Source of the DNA: an uncultured Ulvibacter sp.
GTDB lineage: Bacteria > Bacteroidota > Bacteroidia > Flavobacteriales > Flavobacteriaceae
Assembly: GCA_938083445.1 (NCBI GenBank)
Contig: CALKCP010000011.1
Span: 85,517 to 149,516, forward strand
DNA: 64,000 bases
Reading direction: 5' to 3'
The position numbers and the translations under genes were made by a program. Below are positions 54,183 through 62,261 of the stretch, in pieces. How positions within the stretch are numbered: position 1 is the stretch's first letter; each line of letters opens with the position of its first letter. A model generated the notes under the pieces. That model was not told the DNA's origin, ran no database searches, and was given only the letters and a program-made list of their open reading frames with translations.

Positions 54183-55190
54183 CTACCATCTAATAACAGC
54201 ACTTCCCCAGGTAAAACCACTTCCAAAAGCAGCTAGAACAACCAAATCACCTTCCTTAACTTTACCCGCCTCCCATGCTTCGGTTAAAGCGATAGGAATT
54301 GAAGCTGCTGTTGTATTCCCATATTTTTGAATATTATTAAACACTTGGGAGTTATCTAATTTCATTTTCTTCTGAATAAATTGAGATATTCTCAAATTTG
54401 CTTGGTGCGGAACTAACATATCAATATCGGCTATCTCGAGCTTATTTGCTTCCAAACCTTCGGTTATAACTTCGATAAAACGAACAATCGCATGCTTAAA
54501 AACAAAAGTGCCATTCATAACCGGATAGTAAGGAATATCTTCCTGCGGGTTTTTATCTATTAGCTCCGGCACCCAACAAGAAGTACTTGGCCCATTCAAA
54601 GCCAATTCATCTTTATGTTTTCCCTCGCTATGTAAATGCGTGGAAAGAATACCTCCCTTTCCAGTATCGTTTCTTGAGACTACAGCAGCACCTGCACCAT
54701 CACCAAAAATCACAGAAACTCCTCTGCCCCTTGTAGTAAAATCAAGGCCTCCACTGTGATTCTCACTACCGATAACCAAAATATGTTTGTACATACCCGT
54801 TTTTATGAATTGATCGGCAACCGATAGAGAATAAACAAATCCACTGCATTGATTCCGGACATCTAAGGCAGGAATTGTGCGCATTCCCATAAGTTCTTGA
54901 ACCTCTACCCCACCTCCTGGAAAATACATATCAGGACTTAATGTTGCAAAAATAATCATATCAATGTCGTCTACTGTCAAACCCGCTCTTTCTATAGCAA
55001 CTTTAGAGGCCTTTACAGCCATAGTAGAAGTAGTATTTCCGTCCCCTTTTTTAATATGTCGTCTTTCTTTGATGCCAGTTCGTTCTTGGATCCAAGCATC
55101 GTTGGTATCCATTACTTTTGACAGATCATTGTTTGTTACCACATTTTCTGGAACATAAGATCCCAAACCCGTAATTTTTGAAGTAAACAT
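54183..55190 (-). CDS. fabH: 3-oxoacyl-ACP synthase III (KAS III)
   Basis: Condensing enzyme of 335 aa that starts fatty-acid synthesis from acetyl-CoA (or branched acyl-CoA) and malonyl-ACP. Catalytic triad C115 (DVRNQCSGFVYS), H262 (VPHQANLRI) and N292 (QKYGNTTAASIP) is complete; the C-terminal GFTWGSAVIRW is typical. It is alone rather than in the plsX-fabH cluster, so it may be a second KAS III paralog used for special primers. The upstream region carries TATGC-GT-GCATA at 55266-55277, the same palindrome as before the marR/fad operon. Its promoter was not clearly recognised. Confidence 0.93.
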   Translation of the reverse strand: MFTSKITGLGSYVPENVVTNNDLSKVMDTNDAWIQERTGIKERRHIKKGDGNTTSTMAVKASKVAIERAGLTVDDIDMIIFATLSPDMYFPGGGVEVQELMGMRTIPALDVRNQCSGFVYSLSVADQFIKTGMYKHILVIGSENHSGGLDFTTRGRGVSVIFGDGAGAAVVSRNDTGKGGILSTHLHSEGKHKDELALNGPSTSCWVPELIDKNPQEDIPYYPVMNGTFVFKHAIVRFIEVITEGLEANKLEIADIDMLVPHQANLRISQFIQKKMKLDNSQVFNNIQKYGNTTAASIPIALTEAWEAGKVKEGDLVVLAAFGSGFTWGSAVIRW

Positions 55191-55265
55191 GAAGCTTTAG
55201 TTTTAATCAGAGTCGACAATATAGCCATTAAGTATAGTTGCTTGAAGAAAATTATCAACATCTAC

Positions 55266-55277
55266 TATGCGTGCATA
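55266..55277. promoter_or_regulatory. Candidate operator palindrome TATGC-GT-GCATA between fabH and the S9 peptidase
   Basis: Identical 12-mer to 19939-19950. It is 76 bp before the fabH start and 56 bp before the divergent S9 peptidase start, just upstream of a TTG ... TATCTTTT promoter-like pair (55292-55315) facing the peptidase. It could control either gene. Confidence 0.4.
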
Positions 55278-55332
55278 ACTTTAAGGTTGTTCTTGACTTC
55301 AATTTTGAGTATCTTTTTCCAAAATTAATCCA

Positions 55333-57786
55333 ATGAAAAATACGATTCTTCTCATCATTACTCTCTTTCTCACTGTCACTGTTTTTGCACAAGAAAAACT
55401 TGGATATCAGCAGCCACCAGAGGCGATTATGGAACTAGTGAATGCACCTTTGGCACCTTCAGTGCTTATTGACAGCAAAGGTGAAAATGTTGTACTGCTT
55501 TACAGAGATGCCTACAAGTCGATCGCTGAACTTTCAGAAACTGAAATGCGCCTGGCAGGTTTAAGAATTAATCCGCAAACAAATATTGGAAGTAGAACCA
55601 ATTATTACAACAATATTAAAGTCAAAAAAGCCCTTTCAAAAGAAGCAACTCAGGTCAAGGGGTTACCAAAAAAACCTAGACTTTCTAACTTTAGTCAATC
55701 TCCAAATGAAAAAATGGTTGCCTGTTTAAACACCACTAAAGAAGGCACTGAAGTTTGGATATTAGACATCGAAAAAGCAACGGCCAAAAGGCTTACTGAA
55801 CCTGTCGTAAATGCCAATATGAGAAATGCAATTAGTTGGTTTAAGGACAATAATGCCATGTTAGTCAAAGTTCTTCCACAAAATAGAACGGGCTTGATTG
55901 ACACCCAAAAAGCGATCCCACAAGGGCCAACAATTTCGGTGAGTGATGGTGCGAAAGCCCAAAACAGGACGTACCAAGATTTGCTAAAAAACCCCAACGA
56001 CGAACAAAATTTTGAGCAATTAGCATATTCAGAAATAAAAAAGGTTTCTATCGGTGGACTGCAAAGTGATTTTCTACCATCAGCTATGTACAACAGCATT
56101 AATTTTTCACCCGACGGAAACTTTGTGATGGTGAGTCATATTAAAAAGCCATTCTCTTACATCGTAACATATAGAAGATTTCCATACGAAAAAAACGTTT
56201 ATACTAATTCTGGAACCTTGGTAAAACTCGTGAATGACGTTCCGCTTAATGAAGTGCAACCCAAGGGATTTATGGCTACTCGCACTGGCAAACGGCAAAT
56301 GACGTGGCGTGCAGACAAGCCTGCTACAATAGTATGGGTGGAAGCGTTGGACAAAGGAGATCCAGAAAATATAGTGGCATATCGCGATGCCCTTTATCAA
56401 TTAGAAGCGCCCTTTAATGGTGAAAGACAGCTACTGCTAAAAACTAAAAATAGATTCCGTTCTATAGATTGGGGAACTAACAATGTTGCAGTAGCATACG
56501 ACTATTGGTGGAATGACCGAAACACGAAGTCTTACCTTTTCGACCCATCAGATAACTCGAAAGAAGCGCAGATTATTTCAGACCGAAACTATCAAGACAG
56601 CTACAAGGACCCAGGTAATTTTGTAAAACAAAAAAATGAATTTGGGAGTCAGGTACTCGCCCTTGATAACAACAAGGCTTTTCTTATGGGAGACGGCTAT
56701 ACAGATAAGGGGCAGTTTCCATTTATCGATTCATTTAACCTCAACACCATGGAAACAAATCGTATCTATAGATCTGTGTATACCGACAAGCTAGAGGATC
56801 TGCGCGCGGTAGTTGACTTGAAAGAAGGAAAGGTTTTAGTGCGCATTGAATCGCAAAATGAGTATCCAAATTATTATTTCAGAAATATTTATAAGAAAAA
56901 TGCACTCACCGCAGTAACCTCTTTTGAAAACCCGTACAAGAGTCTAGCAAACGTGCATAAGGAAGTGATTAACTACAAGCGCGATGATGGTTTAGAACTT
57001 GAAGGAACGCTTTATTTACCGGTGGGATATGACGAAGCTAAGAAAGAAAAAAAGCCTATGATTTTATGGGCCTACCCAAGAGAATATAAGGATAAAAACA
57101 GTGCTTCTCAAAGCACATCAAATCCGAACGAATTTATCTACCCATATTATGGTTCACCAATCTATTGGGTCACTCAAGGGTACGTTGTTTTAGACGATGC
57201 CGCATTTCCAATTGTAGGCGAAGGCGACGAACAGCCTAATGATTCCTTTAGAACCCAGCTAGTAGGAAATGCAAAAGCAGCCATCGACGCCGTAGATGCC
57301 TTAGGATATATCGATCGCTCTCGTGTAGGTGTTGGAGGGCATTCATATGGTGCTTTTATGGTGGCAAACCTGCTAAGCCACAGTACACTATTTGCAGCAG
57401 GCATTGCTCGATCTGGAGCCTATAATCGTACACTAACACCTTTCGGGTTTCAGAGTGAGGAGCGCAGCTATTGGGACTCTCCGGAAACCTATTATACCAT
57501 GTCACCTTTTATGCATGCCGATAAGATGAAGACTCCTCTTTTATTAGTGCATGGCGAAGCCGATAATAATTCAGGGACCTACCCACTGCAGAGCGAACGT
57601 TATTTCAACGCCCTTAAAGGACTGGGTGCCCCGGCAAGACTGGTTATGTTACCAAAAGAAAGTCATGGATATAGAGCGAAAGAAAGTGTTCTTCACCTGC
57701 TATGGGAGCAGGATACTTGGTTAAATAGATACGTAAAAAATAAAGACAACAATGTTCTTTCAACAAAGGCAGGTCTTAAAAAATAG
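55333..57786 (+). CDS. Secreted prolyl-oligopeptidase-family (S9) serine peptidase
   Basis: Exported serine peptidase of 817 aa. Signal peptide ends TVFAQ. An N-terminal propeller-like half is followed by the alpha/beta hydrolase domain with catalytic S671 (GGHSYGAFM), D744 (HGEADNN) and H778 (ESHGYR). GEGDEQPNDSF near residue 635 resembles the glutamyl-endopeptidase-type S9 enzymes (S9C/D group) of Bacteroidota and plants. The C-terminus (NVLSTKAGLKK) has no T9SS tail, so periplasmic location is likely. A terminator follows within 25 bp. Substrate specificity is uncertain. Confidence 0.93.
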   Translation: MKNTILLIITLFLTVTVFAQEKLGYQQPPEAIMELVNAPLAPSVLIDSKGENVVLLYRDAYKSIAELSETEMRLAGLRINPQTNIGSRTNYYNNIKVKKALSKEATQVKGLPKKPRLSNFSQSPNEKMVACLNTTKEGTEVWILDIEKATAKRLTEPVVNANMRNAISWFKDNNAMLVKVLPQNRTGLIDTQKAIPQGPTISVSDGAKAQNRTYQDLLKNPNDEQNFEQLAYSEIKKVSIGGLQSDFLPSAMYNSINFSPDGNFVMVSHIKKPFSYIVTYRRFPYEKNVYTNSGTLVKLVNDVPLNEVQPKGFMATRTGKRQMTWRADKPATIVWVEALDKGDPENIVAYRDALYQLEAPFNGERQLLLKTKNRFRSIDWGTNNVAVAYDYWWNDRNTKSYLFDPSDNSKEAQIISDRNYQDSYKDPGNFVKQKNEFGSQVLALDNNKAFLMGDGYTDKGQFPFIDSFNLNTMETNRIYRSVYTDKLEDLRAVVDLKEGKVLVRIESQNEYPNYYFRNIYKKNALTAVTSFENPYKSLANVHKEVINYKRDDGLELEGTLYLPVGYDEAKKEKKPMILWAYPREYKDKNSASQSTSNPNEFIYPYYGSPIYWVTQGYVVLDDAAFPIVGEGDEQPNDSFRTQLVGNAKAAIDAVDALGYIDRSRVGVGGHSYGAFMVANLLSHSTLFAAGIARSGAYNRTLTPFGFQSEERSYWDSPETYYTMSPFMHADKMKTPLLLVHGEADNNSGTYPLQSERYFNALKGLGAPARLVMLPKESHGYRAKESVLHLLWEQDTWLNRYVKNKDNNVLSTKAGLKK

Positions 57787-57809
57787 TACTTACATCTCTT
57801 CTAAAATAA

Positions 57810-57838
57810 AAAAAGGGTGCATAAGACGCACCCTTTTT
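57810..57838 (+). terminator. Intrinsic terminator of the S9 peptidase gene
   Basis: Stem AAAAAGGGTGC / GCACCCTTTTT (11 bp) with a 7-nt loop, 23 bp after the stop. Confidence 0.88.
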
Positions 57839-57977
57839 AACAACCAAACCAAATGGATAATAGAATAATTTTACTCTTTCATAGCAATTTCTACCATCCT
57901 GATTTACACAATGTAAATATATAACATTTTGTTTTACTTTTAGCTGTTTAAGTTAAACAAAATATGTTAAAGTTTGC

Positions 57978-59285
57978 TTAAATAAATTTTTTGTAGTTAT
58001 TAATATCCACAGAAGCACCCAGGTCATTTAGCAAATTATACAATCCAAAGAACGTACGGTTGATGTATAAAAAATGCTTAGAACCTCTGTTCCCGTTCAT
58101 TTTTCGCAACTCGGTGTTTTTTGCAAACTTCTCACTTAGCGAGGCGATATCGCCAAAAAATTTTGAATCTGAAAAATCAAAAGTCTCCCCGTGAAATGGA
58201 AGCGTAAATAAGCTCAGCATTTCGTGAAATAATTCAGAAAAGAACTTTAGCTCTTGCGGGGTATCTGTCGTTTTTAGAATTTCAAGTGCGTACATTTTTT
58301 CTAAAAATACGTCCTTGTTCTCCAGGTTTTCTGGTTTGGCTAATTCAAAATACGGCACGTAGAATTCGTCAGGGACTTCTTTAACACAACCAAAATCAAT
58401 GGCAATTAACTGTTTATCATTGTTTACAAGAAAGTTTCCAGGATGTGGGTCTGCATGCACACGTCTCAACACATGCATTTGGAACATATAAAAATCCCAA
58501 AGTGCCTGCCCTATACTATTGGCATCTCCTTTATTTGTATTTTTTTGAGTAAATTCGGATAAATGAACCCCCGTCATCCAATCCATTGTTATTATTCTGC
58601 TTCCCGACAATTCTTCGTAATACTTTGGAAAAATAAGGTTTGAAATATTGCTGCATGCCTCTGTAATCTCCTTGCTTTGAATCACCTCCAAAAGATAATC
58701 TGTTTCTTCCAACAACTTCCCTTCCACTTCTTTAAAAAACTTTTCGGAGTCCTTCCCTTTTAAGTTGAACATTTTCATGGCTACGGGTCTCACTAATGCT
58801 AAATCACTACTAATGCTCTCGGCGACTCCAGGGTATTGAATTTTTACAGCAAGGGCTTTCCCATCTTTGGACGCCTTGTGTACCTGACCAATACTAGCAG
58901 CTGCAATTGAATTAGAATCGAATGTGTCAAACAAAGACTCAGGCGTACCACCAAAATACCGTTTAAACGTCTTACGCACCAGAGGGGCAGACAATGGCGG
59001 GACTTGAAACTGTGCTAAGGAGAATTTTTCGACATACGCTTTTGGCATAATGTTTTTCTCCATACTCAACATTTGAGCAACTTTTAAGGCACTCCCTTTT
59101 AAACTTTTTAATCCGTCATAGATATCCTCTGCATTGTTTTCATTCAACTTTTCTTTTGAAAGATTTGGATTAATCATTTTCTCACCATAATACTTGATAT
59201 AGTTTCCACCTACCTTTACTCCCGTAGTTACTAATTTTGAGGCTCTTTGAATTTTATTGGTCGGAATTCTGTCTATCGTCTTCAT
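57978..59285 (-). CDS. ABC1/UbiB (AarF/COQ8-like) atypical kinase
   Basis: UbiB-family protein of 435 aa. The A-rich loop SIAAASIGQVHKA that replaces the kinase glycine loop, the lysine in ALAVKIQYPG, the motif ETDYLLE, the catalytic loop HADPHPGNFL and the metal motif AIDFGCVKEV are all present. The family hallmark KxGQ is altered to KVAQ (LKVAQMLSMEKN). I start at the ATG at 59285, which follows the stop of the TetR gene; an ATG at 59309 would overlap that gene by 22 bp. COQ8-like proteins support isoprenoid quinone synthesis; no quinone genes are nearby. No membrane helix is evident. Confidence 0.88.
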   Translation of the reverse strand: MKTIDRIPTNKIQRASKLVTTGVKVGGNYIKYYGEKMINPNLSKEKLNENNAEDIYDGLKSLKGSALKVAQMLSMEKNIMPKAYVEKFSLAQFQVPPLSAPLVRKTFKRYFGGTPESLFDTFDSNSIAAASIGQVHKASKDGKALAVKIQYPGVAESISSDLALVRPVAMKMFNLKGKDSEKFFKEVEGKLLEETDYLLEVIQSKEITEACSNISNLIFPKYYEELSGSRIITMDWMTGVHLSEFTQKNTNKGDANSIGQALWDFYMFQMHVLRRVHADPHPGNFLVNNDKQLIAIDFGCVKEVPDEFYVPYFELAKPENLENKDVFLEKMYALEILKTTDTPQELKFFSELFHEMLSLFTLPFHGETFDFSDSKFFGDIASLSEKFAKNTELRKMNGNRGSKHFLYINRTFFGLYNLLNDLGASVDINNYKKFI

Positions 59286-59287
59286 GA

Positions 59288-59956
59288 CTACGACATTTTT
59301 TCTTTCCACATAAATTTTCCAAAATCAACCAAACTCTCTAATGGGGTTGTTTCAAAAACATCAAATATTGCACGCACCGACTTCTCTATGACCAAATCCG
59401 TTTTTTCAAAAGAAGGCGAACGATCATCCATCCAATATTTTAAAATAAACAAGGTCTGTAACCACGCTCCTTCTGAAAATATTTTAGAAGGATGTTTTAG
59501 AAGCTTTAACTGCTGCGCATCGTTACGTTCCTCAATTAAGGATGAGGTGTATTTCTTAATATGCGTTCGCAGGTCTTTTAATTGTAGCATGTTTTTCATC
59601 ATATCTTTAGATTCATCCAAAGCAAATAAAACATAGCTTCTATTGGCTGTGAGCATTTCGAAGAAAGTATAAAAGAAAATAAGCATCTTTTCTTTGTTAT
59701 CGGAAGCTTCATATTCAGATGTTTCTTGTGTAAGATGCATCGTGTGTAGGAAAAAATTAGTCCAAATATCTTTCTGTAAGACTTCAAATGATGCGAAAAA
59801 CGAATAGAATTCCGATTCTTGGAAATTGTTTTCCTTACAAAATTTAAAAACACTCTTTGGCATATGCTCCGTCTCTAGAACTGTTTCCATATACACTGAA
59901 ATAATGGTGTCTTTAGATATTTTTGTCTTGGTCGTGGTTTTTTTCTTTGCTGTCAT
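59288..59956 (-). CDS. TetR-family regulator, first gene of an operon with the UbiB-like kinase
   Basis: Regulator of 222 aa. The N-terminal helix-turn-helix region (KISKDTIISVYMETVLETEH, PKSVFKFCKENNFQESEFYSFFASFE) is TetR-like, with the final helix of the motif around ESEFYSFFASFEVL; the remaining residues form a helical ligand domain. A basic tail of Lys/Thr precedes the HTH. It stops at 59288 and the UbiB-like ORF starts at 59285 (or overlaps from 59309), so the two are co-translated. In flavobacteria a TetR plus ABC1-kinase pair is recurrent, suggesting the regulator responds to a lipid or quinone-linked signal. The ligand is unknown. Confidence 0.82.
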   Translation of the reverse strand: MTAKKKTTTKTKISKDTIISVYMETVLETEHMPKSVFKFCKENNFQESEFYSFFASFEVLQKDIWTNFFLHTMHLTQETSEYEASDNKEKMLIFFYTFFEMLTANRSYVLFALDESKDMMKNMLQLKDLRTHIKKYTSSLIEERNDAQQLKLLKHPSKIFSEGAWLQTLFILKYWMDDRSPSFEKTDLVIEKSVRAIFDVFETTPLESLVDFGKFMWKEKMS

Positions 59957-60005
59957 ACGCGGTATAATTATATAGTGCCTTGGTCTTTATTTTTAAAATC
60001 TCCTA

Positions 60006-60013
60006 CAAAGATA
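60006..60013 (-). promoter_or_regulatory. Promoter -7 element of the TetR/UbiB operon
   Basis: Minus-strand TATCTTTG, exact TAnnTTTG match, 50 bp before the TetR start. No TTG at the -33 distance. The remaining gap to htpG (60014-60204) is AT-rich with no recognised heat-shock operator. Confidence 0.5.
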
Positions 60014-60204
60014 CAAAATGTTGAACATCACATAGTTTTTATTAAACAATATATTTCGTTAAAATAATGACAAATGACAAGGTGTCATACTCCCCTGTCT
60101 TGGTATCTTATTTGACTACTTCTTTGTCGATTATAACGATGTTAGGTTTTATTTCTAGAGGTTATAATTTTTTAAATTTATAATTAATATAAAAATAGAA
60201 TACA

Positions 60205-62097
60205 ATGAGCAAAGGAACTATTAACGTAGCGGTAGAGAATATCTTTCCGCTTATTAAAAAGTTTTTATACAGTGATCACGAGATCTTTCTTCGTGAATTG
60301 ATTTCGAACGCGACGGATGCAACTCTTAAAATGAAGCATTTATCGGGAATTGGTGAAACCAAAGTAGAATATGGCAATCCGATTCTAGAGGTGAAAATTG
60401 ATAAAGAAAAGAAACAACTTCATATCATCGACCAAGGTATTGGGATGACAAAAGAAGAAGTTGAAAAATACATTAATGAAATTGCCTTTTCTGGAGCCGA
60501 GGAGTTTTTAGAAAAGTACAAAGACCAAAATGGAAAAGATGCCGGGATTATTGGGCATTTTGGACTCGGTTTCTACTCCTCTTTTATGGTTGCTGAAAAG
60601 GTTGAAATTATAACGAAGAGTTATAAAGACGAACCCGCAGCGCACTGGACCTGTGACGGCTCTCCAAACTACACCTTGGAAGAAGGAAAAAAGACCGACC
60701 GTGGAACAGAAATTATTTTGCATATCGCAGAAGATTCATTGGAGTTTCTTGAGGAAGCACGAATTACTGAACTCTTAGTGAAGTATAACAAGTTCATGCC
60801 TATTCCAATTAAATTTGGAATGCGCACGGAAACACTTCCAAAGCCAGAAGATGCTAAAGAAGAAGATAAAGCGCCAACTACAGAAGTTGATAATTTTATC
60901 AACAACCCTACTCCAGCTTGGACAAAACAACCTAGCGAATTAGAAGCCAAAGACTACAATAGCTTCTACCGTGAGTTGTATCCAATGCAGTTTGAAGAGC
61001 CTCTTTTTCATATTCATTTAAATGTGGACTATCCTTTTAATCTTACTGGAATTCTTTACTTCCCGAAGATGGCGCCCGACTTGAATATGCAAAAAGATAA
61101 AATCCAATTGTATCAAAATCAAGTTTTTGTAACCGATAATGTGGAAGGTATTGTTCCTGAATTTTTGACGATGCTTCGAGGAGTTATTGACTCCCCAGAC
61201 ATTCCATTAAACGTTTCTCGTAGTTATTTACAAGCAGATGGAGCGGTTAAGAAAATTTCAAGTTATATCACACGTAAAGTTGCTGATAAACTGAAGAGTT
61301 TATTTAATGACAACCGTGAGGACTTTAACAAGAAATGGAATGACATAAAAATTGTTATTGAATACGGGATGCTTTCCGAAGATAAATTCTTTGAAAAAGC
61401 ACAGGATTTTGCGGTATATCCAACAGTAGACGACACCTACTATACTTTTGAAGAGTTAAAGGAAAAATTAAAACCAAACCAGACCGATAAGGATGGTAAT
61501 TTAGTAATCCTATACGCTTCAAATAAGGAAGAGCAGCACTCATACATTGAAGCAGCGAAAGAAAAAGGATACGAAGTTCTATTATTGGACTCTCCAATTA
61601 TTTCTCACCTTATTCAGAAACTGGAAGGAGCGAATGAAAAAACGACTTTCGTTCGTGTTGATGGAGATCATATTGAGAATCTAATCAAGAAGGATGAAAC
61701 AGCTATTTCAAAACTTTCAGATGAGGAAAATGAAACCTTGAAAACTTACTTGACAGAAACAATTCCTTCAGAAAAGTTCTCAGTGCAGTTGGAAGCGATG
61801 GATAGCAATGCCAATCCGTTTATCATTACTGAACCAGAATTTATGCGCCGTATGAAGGAAATGCAGCAGTCTGGTGGCGGCGGTGGTATGTTTGGAATGG
61901 GCGGAATGCCAGAAATGTACAATCTAGTTGTAAATACAAATCACGAATTGGTAGGAGAAATTTTGAATACTAAAACGAAAAAGAAGAAGGAGCGTTTGGT
62001 TAATCAAGCCTTAGATTTGGCACGACTAAGTAAAAACCTATTAAAAGGTGAAGAGCTTACTGCGTTTATTAAACGCAGCTATGAGATGATAAAATAA
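60205..62097 (+). CDS. htpG: Molecular chaperone HtpG (Hsp90)
   Basis: Hsp90 chaperone of 630 aa, cytoplasmic, ATP-driven folding and remodelling of client proteins. The N-terminal GHKL ATPase shows LRELISNATDATLK (Mg-binding Asn), DQGIGMTKEE and GHFGLGFYSSF; the middle domain shows GVIDSPDIPLNVSRSYLQ (as RGVIDSPDIPLNVSRSYLQ, catalytic Arg); the C-terminal dimerisation domain follows. A Gly/Met-rich loop (QQSGGGGGMFGMGGMPE) near residue 550-570 stands out and is likely a client-binding flexible segment. It is a single-gene unit with a strong terminator; the promoter was not recognised, which could mean an alternative sigma factor. Confidence 0.97.
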   Translation: MSKGTINVAVENIFPLIKKFLYSDHEIFLRELISNATDATLKMKHLSGIGETKVEYGNPILEVKIDKEKKQLHIIDQGIGMTKEEVEKYINEIAFSGAEEFLEKYKDQNGKDAGIIGHFGLGFYSSFMVAEKVEIITKSYKDEPAAHWTCDGSPNYTLEEGKKTDRGTEIILHIAEDSLEFLEEARITELLVKYNKFMPIPIKFGMRTETLPKPEDAKEEDKAPTTEVDNFINNPTPAWTKQPSELEAKDYNSFYRELYPMQFEEPLFHIHLNVDYPFNLTGILYFPKMAPDLNMQKDKIQLYQNQVFVTDNVEGIVPEFLTMLRGVIDSPDIPLNVSRSYLQADGAVKKISSYITRKVADKLKSLFNDNREDFNKKWNDIKIVIEYGMLSEDKFFEKAQDFAVYPTVDDTYYTFEELKEKLKPNQTDKDGNLVILYASNKEEQHSYIEAAKEKGYEVLLLDSPIISHLIQKLEGANEKTTFVRVDGDHIENLIKKDETAISKLSDEENETLKTYLTETIPSEKFSVQLEAMDSNANPFIITEPEFMRRMKEMQQSGGGGGMFGMGGMPEMYNLVVNTNHELVGEILNTKTKKKKERLVNQALDLARLSKNLLKGEELTAFIKRSYEMIK

Positions 62098-62120
62098 GTA
62101 TAGATAGTTTCAACTATTAA

Positions 62121-62158
62121 AAAACGCTTTCAGTTTTCATGCTGAAGGCGTTTTTTTT
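62121..62158 (+). terminator. Intrinsic terminator of htpG
   Basis: 15-bp stem (AAAAAACGCTTTCAG / CTGAAGGCGTTTTTT, one G-U pair), 8-nt loop, T-run; 24 bp after the stop. Confidence 0.9.
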
Positions 62159-62261
62159 TCAAATAAAGCCGAGGAAAAACTTATTAACAACTTGAATAAA
62201 CAGTGTCGTTTAAAAGTATATTTTTTTGTAGTTTTAATTAAGATTAATAAACTTTCATAGC

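Noticed and set aside
55695..56099. 134-aa minus-strand frame
   Set aside because: Antisense to the S9 peptidase; no supporting features.
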